Part shown: positions 1 through 11,259 of the stretch, one piece after another
How the letters are laid out: every line of letters begins with the position of its first letter
Numbering within the stretch: position 1 is the stretch's first letter
NCBI GenBank assembly: GCA_025345505.1
Contig: JANVCC010000010.1
Location: forward strand, 41,663,546-41,727,545
Origin: Todiramphus chloris collaris
Taxonomy: Eukaryota > Chordata > Aves > Coraciiformes > Alcedinidae
Direction of reading: 5' to 3'
DNA: 64,000 bases
Notes under the pieces: model-generated
The model's input: only the letters and a program-made list of their open reading frames with translations
Databases searched by the model: none
What the model was told of the DNA's origin: nothing
Program-made: the position numbers and the translations under genes

Positions 1-113
1 ATACTGTTTTGCTCCAGTATGTGTGAAGTTTCCAAGGCACACTGACACAATTGTAAGGAATTTTGTAGCTTAATGTTATTACCATATTTAGCACTGTTTA
101 TTCTTCATCTAGA

Positions 114-144
<31 letters not shown>

Positions 145-3100
145 AGAAACAAACCAACCCAAACATTTCTAGGACCGGATATGCATGGTGCAACACAACT
201 TAAGAGAAATATTTTAACTTAACTCTGTAAGTTCTAAATTAGTTAGCTCCCTGAACCATGTGTTGTTTCGTGTTGTTAATGTCTCAAGAATAGACCACAC
301 AAAAGAAGCTTGACTTTTCACCACTAAAAATGAATTCTTTTGCCAATATACTGTAGTATCTCAACTCAGCTCCAGTCAGTGATGCTGGGAGATGCTCCTA
401 GAGGAAAGTTACACGAAAGAATACCTAGATAGGAAGGGTTTCATTAATGATGAAAATGAAAACATCTTCTGTATTTTCCCTGAAACTCATACTCAAAAAT
501 TTCCTCACTGATTCCACTGGGGAACAGACCTTACTGAACATACTCCTTTTCAGTATCAGCAGGTACAAAGAACATATCACAAAGACTTCTAGGAAATGGA
601 ATATGAAAAAAAATTAATAATTTAGGAGGCATTAGTACATAACCCAACACAAGGAATGTGACAGATACAAAGTTCCTTATTTTGGCCAGTACACAGCAAC
701 AGCACAAGAGGCAGCATCTTAGACACTGTAAATGTATCTTTTGTGAAGAATGGAAATTTATCCTTCAGATACAATGCCACTTTGCGAGCCTTAAGCAAGA
801 AAGAAAACTCATCTAGAATAACAATATCACTAACTTGGTGTCTGTGCTTAACCGGGAAAAAAATACCTATCAAACAGCCCCCAAAAGATACCTCCATGGA
901 AACAGACCTGTATATATATGCATATATATTTTTTCTAAGTATAAACAAATCTATTTTATATTTATAAAGATATAACAATGATACTAATACTACTACTACT
1001 AACAGTAATAATAATCTGTCCAAACTGAAGAGCTTTGTACACTACTAAGAAAACAAATTAGGTTTATGTTTTCTCTTGGGGGATGAGGTGGAATAGTGCA
1101 TGCCTGTGACAGCAGAACCTGTTTAGTTTGAGACTGAAACTGAAACCTTGCTTCCTCCACTTCTTAACTGAATAAAGAAAGGTTTACAAATACTTGTAAC
1201 TTGGAAAATGCTGGAATTTCACAAAAGGTATGAAAAAAAAGAAAGCCTATATGTGCTTTGGGTAAAAGTGGTCCTTAGCACCAGATGAAAAATAATAGGG
1301 GTCCACAAGTTGAAAAAATTCAGAGTCATAGCTCAAGAATGCAGTTCAAAATGTATTCCACTTTTTAAGTACCTTACACACATACGACTGTTTCAACTCT
1401 TGGGGCTGAAACATCTAGCCACAGGCTATGGCTGCAGGAAACAGTATTTTTAAATTTATTTTTCAAGAAGAGTATCTGAGACTGTATTTGTAGCCACACA
1501 TACACTGGATTTGAGTGTCCATCCAGAGAGTAGCAAATGAAAAAGCATCTGCATAGAAGCATCTCACAGTACTGCTTCAAAAGGGCACGTTCGACAAGAT
1601 GTTTAACAAAATTCAACTCGTTGTTCCCTCAGCTTACTTTCAATTAGCCACTATAAAAATCTCATTTTAAACATGTATTCCTATACTAGAATGCTGAAAG
1701 CAGAAAACACTTGCAACTTAAGAAGATTTGCTTTTCAAAGTTTTTTCCTGGTTGTACTTAAATAAAAATCACATAGTGCAATCAACCCACAGTACAGTTT
1801 GACTCCTCTTAGACAGAAACAGAAGTTTTGTTTCGGAATGATGTACTAGCAATTGCCTTTAACATAAAATACAATCAGTTATTCACACAGAAACAGTATT
1901 ACATTAAGGTGGAATAATTCTTGCTCCTTCCAATGCTTCTTTGGTTCTTTCAATGGTTTTGTGCAGCACTGTTCAAACTGCAATTAAAATCACCCAGTCA
2001 AAAACAAATTTCATTGATTTCAACGACAAGCCATTTATTTTTATTGTCAGAAGTTTGTAACTACACTTGATTTGAAAACTCCTAATTAATTATGTTACTG
2101 AAATCCTGCCAGTTGCCAACGGCTTCTTTGGAAGAATGAACAAAAGACAGTATTTCTAAACGGGCCACCTCGGACTCATGTTAGTTTAGATTGCTCAAGC
2201 CAAGACCATGGCTTTCAGAGCTGAGAAAAGGCAGCCTTGCCTTCTATAATGCTACACATTCCCAGCTGCTTCCCACTTTTCTTGGCTCCAGTCTTCAGGT
2301 GACTGAGTAGGAAACCATTCAAGGAGCTGATGCAGCAATCCAGCAGCCCAGGGAAGGAAGCCACTGACTTTCAGCCACAGTGGCTCTCCAAAGCATCACC
2401 CTGTCCAGCTGCAGGAGCACTGGCACAAGGGACAGTGAGGAACTGCAGCTGGCTCAACTCAGAGCATCAAATACTTCTGCAGAAATAAACCCCAAGTGTT
2501 TCTGTCTTCTTGTACTATCAGCATCAGTTGAAAATGGGATACAAAAGTCAAGAGAAGCACCTTGAGTGACCCCTGTCTATTTTATGTGTTCATATCCGCA
2601 CAGTAGTGGTCCTAAGGTGACAAACTGCATGAGATAATGCTGCAACAGCCGACCCTCACTGCTGATTTCCCAAACGCAGGCAAGCAGGCAAGTCTGAGCA
2701 AACTGTTACGAAACAGTATTTTGCAGCTGTATTATTTTTTGAATTAGTGAGACCAAGGTTACTACGATGGAATGTAAATTGTTATAGTTTAAGTCTTGCA
2801 GTAATCTAAAAACACTGAGCAAGAGAATTTCAGCAGCACTCTTAACATTTCTTTCAGAGCACCTCCAGTGAGTGCTTTGAAGCACTAGCTGCTTCTCGTC
2901 ACCTTTCTTCCTCATTTATTTTTCAACTCCTGCATGAATGTAAAACTCAAGTAAAATGTAATCTTTTAGCATTAGTAGGCAACTGTCTCTACGTGTCAGG
3001 TTCCATGTTAGCGTGCTGTACCATGGCAAAAGATGCGGAAAAAACTCAATCTGTCTGACGTCTTGTGTGAAAGCCATAAAACCATACCATATTGTATTAA

Positions 3101-5483
3101 TTTCCACTAATAAACAAATTTCTAAGAGGAACACACCCCTGAACCACCAAGAGATTTTAACCTAACTCTTTCTGTAAATTGATCCAGCCTGATCTGTCTG
3201 ATCCATGAACCATGCAAAAAATCTTCTCAGTTATTTTAAATCCTGATTTGCAAGGTTTTCTTTTCAATTTCAGACATTGCTACAGAAGAAGGTAAATTAG
3301 TTCAAAAGCTAGCAGTCTTAGAAATAAGCTGCTAAAACAAACTCTCTCTGCTTACCAAAATATTCTTATGTCCACAAACATGTCTTGCTTTACTATTACT
3401 TGCAAGAAATCCTTTTAGTTCACAGAACACAAGAAAAACAGAATTCATGTTTACATGTAGGTTACACCCCAATATTTTAATAAACAGCATACATTTTGTC
3501 ATTCTCTTGTTTGAGAAATGAGTGATGACACCAATTATGCCAATAGTATTGGACCCAAATCAGAAAACAATTCTTACTAATAGCAACGTGCTTGCTTTGT
3601 GAGTAGTGCAAAAACTGGTAGACTCAGATACAGCAATACTAGGTTGGAATGGACAAGATGAGGCGTATCACTTTAAAGAAAGCTTAGAGAAAAAAGAATG
3701 ATGAGGAAGTTGATATGGGCTATTACAACTGAAGGATACCTACATATTTTAATCACATAGAGCTCACAGTCAGGTTAGACAGCTGATCACAGCTCTCTTA
3801 ATACTCTCATAAACATGTCCTGTGGTCTTTATTAAGTACCACTTCAGATCACAACAGAACCATGGCTTTCTTTTTGAAAATATTTTATGCAGTTAATCAT
3901 GCAACTACAAACTTTTGGGGTGTGAGCGCGGATGTTTTTGAATTAAGTTCAGAAGAAAGACTACAATTATAGAATAAGATCCTCATCCCAAACTTCTATT
4001 TACTTTACTGAGTAAGGAGACAGGGTCAGTTTGTCCAAGTCAGACAGAACAGCAGTAGAATAACATAGCAGCAGCCAGCACAGTTCATTTGTAAACGTGT
4101 CTTCCAGTCAATGGACACTTGGTGAAATGGGTTTCTCAGCAAGGCTATATAAATGTTTAACCAGGGACTGCTACATCCATATAAGGCAAAGTAGCCAGTA
4201 TGTCTGATTAAATAGGTAGTATAATCCGTGCAATTCCTTGAGCCCTGGAACATATTGAGAGAACAGCAATTCCATGAGAACACACAGCATAGCTCCCTCT
4301 TCTATGCTCTAAGTCTCTCATGTCTTCTTAGGTCTAGGAAGCTGGGTGTTTCAATGTAGACATGAAAACAGATACATAGTAAGGGAAAGGGAAGGTACTG
4401 GAAGCCCAGGATGGTGTCAGTAACCCAGGACTAGAAGACCTGGAAAGAGAGGAGGATGGAGAGAAAATGGAAAAAAAAAACCCAAAACAAAACCAAAAGA
4501 AATCGGAAAAATAACAAAGAAAATATTATGACCTCAATGGTTAAATCTAAGTATCAAAGAGAAAGGGGAAGAGAGAGGAAAAGGTTTCTAACTGGGCTAA
4601 GAAATTGAAATCAGTGAAGACAAATGCCAAGATGAAGAGATGTCACTTCTGGTGAGGAACAATTGGAGAAGAGGGAGAAGGCAAAAGAAGAGAAGCAGGA
4701 GTAGTAAAGATGGAGGAGAACTACCTGAAAATCTTTTTTTTTTCCTGTCATATGGCTATAAGGTTTACTAACAGTCTCGTCCCCATCCACAAAGTCCTGA
4801 CCAGCTATTGTCAGAGTAACACAAGTAACAGCTTTAAATGGGATCTCAAAGTGGTTGTCCCTATGTGAGAACATGCTTTGCTCTCAGTTTGCTTTGGTAA
4901 CCTAAGTTTGTACACCCCAAACTGTTAAAAGCACATTAAACTGAACATATGTGAGTGTTCAAGTAGATTATGGTCTCAATTCACCCTTCTGACATTCACA
5001 TCTCAGTTCTAGGTGCAATCACAAACCAGCCATTTCAGTTTCCAAAGGACTTCCACTGTATTTGGGATTTGTGAGGTCTGAGTGATCCGAGTAAGAATTA
5101 CTGTAGAGGAGGCTGTTTTCTGCAAGACATCTGCAGTGAGGGAAGAAGGTGCAAACTGGCAGAACAGAATAGGACTCTAGTCCCATCTCCTTTAGCACTC
5201 ACACCAGAAAATGAAGCCACTTAGAAGACACGCTTTGTTCAAGTACTCTTACCTGAAAAATTACTTCATAGGAGGTAAAAATTTTTAAATAAAGAGAAAA
5301 CCCCATAAAACCTGCTAAGTCTAATCACAGTGGGCACTGTATACCTCATGGAGGTTGAGTTGGAATAAAACTCACCTGGTATTTGTGAGCAATAGGTCCT
5401 ATGCTGACTTTACAGGAAAATAAACCTTTGTTTTCAACATGAGTTTGGAGACTATGCAGTAAAATAAATGGAAACACACACTG
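1..5483. other. Intron-like or intergenic AT-rich sequence
   Basis: No convincing gene or repeat other than homopolymers. Possible minus-strand splice pairs at 3354-3410 (DFLQVIVKQDMFVDIRIF) and 5207-5254 (VRVLEQSVSSKWLHFL) are not well enough supported to call. The stretch 2200-2480 is GC-richer than its surroundings but shows no clear coding frame. Confidence 0.6.
120..145 (+). repeat. Poly(A) homopolymer
   Basis: An A run of about 25 nt followed by A-rich CAAACCAACCC sequence. No retrocopy is recognised upstream of it, so it is treated as a simple repeat. Confidence 0.85.
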
Positions 5484-6187
5484 AGATCTAGACGGGCTGG
5501 AGAGTTGGGTGGGAAAGTGACCTGGGGTCCTGGTGGCCAGCAGGATGACCACGAGCCAGCAATGTGCCCTGGTGGCCAGGAAGGCCAATGGCATCCTGGG
5601 GTGTATCAGAAGGGGTGTGGTTTGTAGGTGCAGAGGGGTTCTCCTCTCCTTCTACTCTGCCATGGAGAGGCTGCATCTGGAATATTGTGTCCAGTTCTGG
5701 GCCCCTCAGCTCAAGAAGGACAGGGAAATGCTTGAAAGAGTCCAGCGCAGAGCCAGAAAGATGATTAAGGGAGTGGAGAATCTCCCTTATGAGGAAAGGC
5801 TGAGGGAGCTGGGTCTCTTTAGCTTGGAGAAGAGGAGACTGAGGGGTGACCTCATGAATGTTTATAAATATGTAAAGGGCGAGTGGCAGGAGGATGAAGC
5901 CGGGCTCTGCTCAGTGTCATCCAATGGCAGGACAAGGGGCAGTGGGTGCAAGCTGGAACATAGGAGGTTCTACAGAAACATGAGGAAAAACTTTTTCACT
6001 GTGAGGGTGACAGAGCTCTGGAACAGGCTGTCCAGGGAAGTTGTGGAGTCTCCTTCTCTGGAGACATTCAAAGCCCACCTGCATGCATTCCTGGGTGACC
6101 TGCTCTAGGTGCTCCTGCTCTGGCAGGGGGGTTGGACTAGATGATCTTTCAAGGTCCCTTCCAACCCCTGACATTCTGCTATTCTGT
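5484..6187 (+). mobile_element. CR1 LINE, 5'-truncated, young-looking
   Basis: The 5' end begins within ORF2 (DLDRLE-type peptide). After 5517 it jumps to the DLGVLV-equivalent region, so roughly 100 nt are missing compared with the copy at 34-35 kb. From 5533 an open frame of 191 codons covers the ORF2 C-terminus: [59 protein letters not shown], ending LHAFLGDLL and a stop at 6106-6108. The 3' UTR follows (GGTTGGACTAGATGATC) and ends in ATTCTGCTATTCTGTGA with no poly(A). No RT domain is present, so it cannot move by itself. The intact C-terminal frame implies recent insertion. Confidence 0.95.
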
Positions 6188-6861
6188 GAGATATTGAACA
6201 GCAGCTCACAGCAAGTCAGATTCCTACTAAATGTGATGCCAGTCCTTTAGGGGGAAAGCTGATGAACAAAGAATGCACATTCCATATCTAACTAAAGCTG
6301 CCTGAATGAAGTCTGCACAAATGAGTCTTATTTCAGCATTTTCTAGTTTTGGAGTTTCATATTTTTGCAACGCTATTCAGAAGAACTAGCTTATTTTCAA
6401 ATAAGCTACAGATGTGACTCTGCAAACTTCTATTTATTACCACTCTATTCACAACAAAGTTTTTTCAAGTGAGTGAGTATATACAGCATGAGAACAGAGT
6501 AAAGATAAGGTTTACAAAAAGCCACAAAGCCCTATGACACACATCACTAAGTATTTGGCAATTTAGCAATGAAATTGCTATTGGCTATTTAGCAATGAAA
6601 TTCTGCACTGCGACTGAAGAGGAAGTGAAGGCTGAACTAAAACGTGTTTGATTAATAAGAAAGTAATCATGAAATTATGAGTTAAGGTTGTAGCAATAAG
6701 TCTATCCATTCTGCAATGCAAAAGTGATTAAAAAAAAAAACCCTAAAACAACATACCTTACAGCAATAAAAAGCATCACTCAGCAAGATTTATGAGAACC
6801 CAGGAATATAAAAGCGAGCACCACACTAAGAAATCTAAAGCATAACAGGCTAGGTTATTAT

Positions 6862-7063
6862 TTTTTTACAATGAGGGTGGTGAGACACTGAAACAGGTTT
6901 CCCATAAGTTGTGTGTTACTCCCTGGAAGTGTTCAAGGCCAGGCTGGATGGGGCTTTGAGTGACCTGAAGAAACTTGGTCTAGTGGGAGATGTCCCTGCC
7001 CATGGCAGTGAGGCTGGGATCTCTGAAGGCCCCTTCCAACCCAAACCATCCTGTGATTCTATA
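6862..7063 (+). mobile_element. CR1 LINE 3'-end fragment
   Basis: About 200 nt of the CR1 3' end. It starts at the TTTTTTACAATGAGGGTGG segment (end of ORF2) and runs through GGCTGGATGGGGCTTTGAG and CCCTTCCAACCCAAACCATC to the terminal TGTGATTCTATAG. The frame is broken. It is a different, older subfamily from the copy at 5.5-6.2 kb, judged by the 3' UTR. Severe 5' truncation is usual for CR1. Confidence 0.93.
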
Positions 7064-7879
7064 GGTGAACCAGTGTGAGGGGTGGAAAATACGTCAGTGA
7101 AGGCTAGGTAATTGTAGGTGCTCTTTGCACTTACTTCCACAGCCAGGATATAGATACACAGAAGAAACCACCTATGCATTTTACCTGAGTAAATGATATC
7201 TAAAATTCACATCAAATAAAAATATGTTTACACAAATACCTTGCTTCAGTTGATGAATTTTAAACCCCATGTTGCCATTACATTTTCCTAATAATTGTGA
7301 CAACTGTGTCCATATTAACTCCACATGGGCAAAAATTTCACTCACTAGTCAGGTGCATCAAGAGCTTCTGAATATATACTGAAGAACCTGAGTAGAGGAC
7401 CAAGGTAACACTTGTCTCTAAGACAAGCAAGTAACAAACAGGACATGCTACACGTGGGCAGCATCCCGTACAACTGAGACAGCAGTATGACAAAGCCATA
7501 CTAATTTCTTCCAATATTACTGTGGAGAGGAATAAAATTATCATCCTATATTAAACTTCAGAAGATGAAGGTTCATAACTTAGCTGTGAAACTACTAGCT
7601 CCAAGGTAACACGTAATCAAGTGAGACATTTGCTTGTGAAACTGTTCTGCACTAGTAAAACCCAGGGAAAAAAAAAAAAAGCTCAAGTTTTTTTCAAAAG
7701 AGAATGCAATAGAGGGGTTTGGGTAAGTTTGCTGCATCTCTCAGGTCCTTACCCCAGAATCAGGCTGTATATCTACAGCATCAGTAGGGTGGCCTCTACT
7801 ACAAACACCCATTTAATCAGCTTTATTTCTGGCAGAACTATATATGTAAAGGAATGTGCTGTGTACAAAGATCTCATAC

Positions 7880-7914
7880 CTTTTATACCTGCTTGAAACC
7901 ATCCTGGAGGAGTC
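7880..7914 (-). CDS. Candidate small coding exon (35 nt)
   Basis: Seen: the minus-strand acceptor TTTTTCTTTTCTTTCTTTAG has one of the cleanest polypyrimidine tracts in the window; the donor is TAAAAG|GTATGAGA. The open frame (phase 2 to 1) reads TPPGWFQAGIK. Segments 7240-7287 (KCNGNMGFKIHQLKQ) and 7135-7184 could follow in phase, but their acceptors are weaker. It is not directly phase-compatible with the 8201-8339 candidate, so at least one element is missing or wrong. Confidence 0.3.
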
Positions 7915-8200
7915 CTAAAGAAAGAAAAGAAAAACTCATTAATATTTTTCTTGTTTTGTACTTTAAAAAGCTTTATCACCCCACAGAAAATGAAGCCTGC
8001 AGTTAAGAACAGGAGGCCCATACCTCAAACTGCTACCGTACTCAGTTTTGCAATTTTGCTGTAAGGAACAGACAGAACACCAGGATTCTTGTGACAGTGT
8101 TACTGCATCTTAACACCAGCTCAGAACCCTTAAGTAACAGCTTCTGGTTACATCTTAAAACTGGATGCACTTACTCCATCCCCCAGCACATGCAGCTTAC

Positions 8201-8339
8201 CAAAACAGTATACACCTTGCCACCAGTACGCCTTCCCTACCACTACCAACACGGAACTGCACTTTGATAGCTGTTCATCTGCTCGTTCAAGACCAGCAGA
8301 GCAAAACTGTTCAAATTCTTCGGCACCACCGTTGTCCTT
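8201..8339 (-). CDS. Candidate coding exon with two possible donors
   Basis: Seen: on the minus strand the acceptor TTTTTGTTCTGCCCAG opens a frame, KDNGGAEEFEQFCSAGLERA..., running past donor 1 (CTGTTTTG|GTAAGCTG, exon 139 nt) to donor 2 (GATGGA|GTAAGTGC at 8174/8175, exon 165 nt, in frame). About five CpGs in 139 nt and a purine-first codon bias stand out from the AT-rich surroundings and favour coding. Other possibilities: a decayed retrocopy or a noncoding exon. Not recognised. Confidence 0.32.
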
Positions 8340-8471
8340 CTGGGCAGAACAAAAATTCAAGCAGGCAAGAACTCAAGTGTTGAGATCCCAATCAATTTAT
8401 TACATTATCAGCTGGGTCCTGGAAACTACAGGTATGCTCCACACCACGCTAACCTGCAAAACCTGTCTCAC

Positions 8472-8563
8472 CTCAGTTTCTTTCAGGCTGACTGAAGTGG
8501 TCTTCTCCTGGCATTTGCCATTCAGTAGGTAGGCAAGGTGTCTGCACATGGATGTTTCACGCA
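8472..8563 (-). CDS. Candidate coding exon (92 nt)
   Basis: Seen: the donor AAACTGAG|GTGAGACA is strong; the acceptor CTGTCTTACATTTGAG is moderate. The one open frame reads RETSMCRHLAYLL...TSVSLKETE and ends at phase 0, matching the candidate at 8175/8201-8339 after an apparent intron of about 130 nt. The ordinary codon mix and lysine/glutamate-rich end favour coding, but no homologue is recognised. Confidence 0.3.
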
Positions 8564-9365
8564 CTCAAATGTAAGACAGTGACTTTTCAAGCTACAGTAA
8601 GTTGATTTTTAGACCATTCCTTTCTAAGCACCTGCAGAGGCTTAATGCATTCTGTACTACAAAGAATACTCTGCATCTCCTCAGGTGGCTATTTGGAAAT
8701 GATCCGAACAACCGAAATAGTGAGGAACAGAACACATTTTAAAGAAGAGTACAGACTTTAAATACAAGTTCAGTGGTGTAAGAGCTGTGCATCTGGCCTT
8801 TCAAAGACACATACAGGGATTACCTGCATCTTACAAGTCACATTTTATTTTTTCTAGCTTAAGGTAAAGAATTTCATTACTTCATTCCCACAATGCAGCA
8901 AGATGTTGTCACTGAGACTACATTTTGCTTTGAGGTTTTTTTGCCTGTTTTGTTTTGTATAAATCCACTACACTTACATTCTGGCTCTGTAAAGATGGAA
9001 AAGGAAACAAAAAAGAAGAGTAGGAAAAAGACCTCATTTATTATTACACAATCCCTGGAAAAAAAAAAAATCCATAAATTATGTACAAATGAGAAAACCT
9101 GAAAGAATATACTGGCATCAATAATGCCTGTAGCTTTCCAATACCAGTCTAATTACATAGAAAACTTAAGACAAGTTTCAACTGGTAAATGATGGCTCAG
9201 ATTAGACAGAGTAAGTCCACAAATATTTTTTAGGAAGTTGTATGAAGAACATGAACCAATTATTTTATTAGTCACAGACAAAAGTCTCTCCAGCACCAGC
9301 AAATATTAGGTAAAAAGTCAGGAAAGATTATTTAAGGAGTTAATAAACAGAGCAATTACTTTTAC

Positions 9366-9379
9366 GGGGGGGGGGGGGG
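9366..9379 (+). repeat. Poly(G) run, 14 nt
   Basis: Uninterrupted G run on the + strand in an AT-rich context. Confidence 0.9.
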
Positions 9380-9866
9380 AATGGCAAAGCATGACAATCT
9401 GTCTATTTATGACACTAACTGCAGACCAAGGAATGAGTTCTCAAAACAAGATGCAAGAGAATTGCATCCACTCTGAAAATCCTACAAAACATTAGACTAT
9501 TTTATTGATCAGTGCATCAGTAGGATAAAAACAATATTATTTATTTATAGAAAAATCTTAAAGTGCTTATAAAAAGCAATACAATAAATGTAAGAAGCAT
9601 TTTCAACTTCTGCGATATGGGCTACATTTTCCCTAATATAAGCAGAAGAACAATATTCAAAAAAGTCATTAGAATTAAAGAAACCCACAGTGATGTAAAA
9701 CTGATGTTTTAACACTGATAACTATTTTATCATTGATGACAGCCTCTGAAGAGTAGCAATGCACAGCTATGAAACAACGTAATTTCACTTCAAAAGGGGC
9801 AAGGAAACAGAATTTTAGATGGCACCAGTGCCATTTTTTCAGGTTTACTGACAGTACATTACCCTT

Positions 9867-11080
9867 CAAAGGTCACGGCTGTAGCAGGAGGCTTCTGAGG
9901 ACTGGAAGGAAGTAAATTCCTATCTTCAAGAAGGAAGATACAAAGAACTACAAGCCAGTCCTTCCTTCAGACCCTGAATAGGTGATGGAACAAATCCTGA
10001 CTGACAAGAAGGTGAAGCCAGCATGGATATATGAAGAGGTAATCATGCCTGAGTGACCTGATGACTGGCTCTGTGGCTGAAGGAAGAGAAGGTGATATTT
10101 ATCTTTACGTCAGCAAGGCTTTCAGCACCTTCCCCCACAACATACGTATAGGCAAACTGCTGAAATATGGACCAGGTAAGTAGACTGTGAGGTGCAATGA
10201 AAGGTGACCGGATTACCAGGCCTAAATGGTAATGAATAGCAACACAAAGTCCAGCTGGAGGCCAGTCACTTAGGAGGGGTTGATACAGGGGCCAATACCA
10301 TTGAACATCTTCATTAATGGCCTGAATGCTGGAACAAAGAGCACCCTCAGGAAGCTCACAGACTAGAGAAAACCTGGACCAGTGGTTAATGATCCACTGG
10401 ATGGATGTGCTGCCATGCAGAGGGACACTGAGAGGCTGGAAAATGAGCTAACCAAGACATCATGAAGTTCAAATAAAGGGAAATGCAGTCTTGCACCTGG
10501 GGAGGAATAATCCCAAGCACCAATATATGCTGTGGACAAGTTGGAAAACTGCTGTGCAGAAGAGGACCTGGGTGTCCTGGTTGAACATGAGCCATCAATA
10601 TTCCCCTGCAGCAAAGAAGGCCAATGGCATCCTAGGATGCAATGCCAGCAGATCAAGGGACGTGGTCTATCCCCTCTTCTCTGTGGTGAGACCACAGCTG
10701 GAGCGCTGGGTCCAGTTGTGGGGCTTATCAGTGTGAGAAAAACAGAAGAGGGCCAGGATACACATAAGATTAAAGGTTTGGAGCATCTGACTCATGAGGA
10801 GAAGCTGAAAGTACTGGGAATGCTGAGCCTGGATAAGGGAACACTCAGAAGGTATCCTGTCAATGTGAATAAACACCTGATGGGGTAAAGAAGGTGGAGC
10901 CATACTCCACTGTGCCCAGAGAAAGGATGAGAGACGACAGAAACTGAAACAAAGGAAATTCAACTTAAATATAAGAAAATACTTTTTAAACACTGAAACA
11001 GGTTGCCTAGAGAGACAATAATTGACCCTTCTTTCTCTGCAAGGGTTGGACTAGTCTTTTTTAATGATTCTGTCTGTTGC
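9867..11080 (+). mobile_element. CR1 LINE, old, about 1.2 kb, decayed
   Basis: A long but heavily mutated CR1 copy. It includes traces of the RT region (AGCAAGGCTTTCAGCACCTT corresponds to the SKAF.T motif; the partner-like TGAACATCTTCATTAATGGC matches the NIFINDL region), then the GGAATAATCCCAAGCACCAA (NNPKHQ) segment and the KKANGILGC and LERWVQLWG-like pieces near 10600-10730. It ends near 11080 after CAAGGGTTGGACTAG. Many stops and frameshifts: a fossil. Confidence 0.88.
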
Positions 11081-11208
11081 TCTGCCCGTTTGAGTTTTCC
11101 ATCTGCATTCCTCTCTCAGCTTAATGAGTTTAAGTGAATGCATACCTAACACCTGACATCTTCAGAAGATTTCATTCTGTCTTCTAAAACTGTTATCTTG
11201 GGACTTAC

Positions 11209-11259
11209 CTTTCTGCACTTTTACATACAGAGGGCTGTGATGGCCAGTTAGTCTTACAG
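11209..11259 (-). CDS. Candidate small coding exon (51 nt)
   Basis: Seen: a strong minus-strand acceptor, CACTGCTAATTTTCTTAAAG, containing a branch-point consensus, and a near-ideal donor, GCAGAAAG|GTAAGTCC. The length is 51 nt, a multiple of three. Frame VRLTGHHSPLYVKVQK (phase 1 to 1) is favoured; a second open frame gives CKTNWPSQPSVCKSAE. The frame also stays open upstream for about 100 codons, so the exon could start further upstream. Not recognised. Confidence 0.33.

Noticed and set aside
622..1023. 133-codon minus-strand open frame rich in Leu/Val/Tyr.
   Set aside because: Composition follows the AT/TA and TACTAC repeats; no splice logic and no recognisable domain.
4732..4859. Minus-strand frame HFEIPFKAVTCVTLTIAG...GKKKDFQ between a plausible acceptor and a GTAG donor.
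   Set aside because: Phase fits no neighbouring candidate and the A10 run inside makes the frame fragile; left as unproven.
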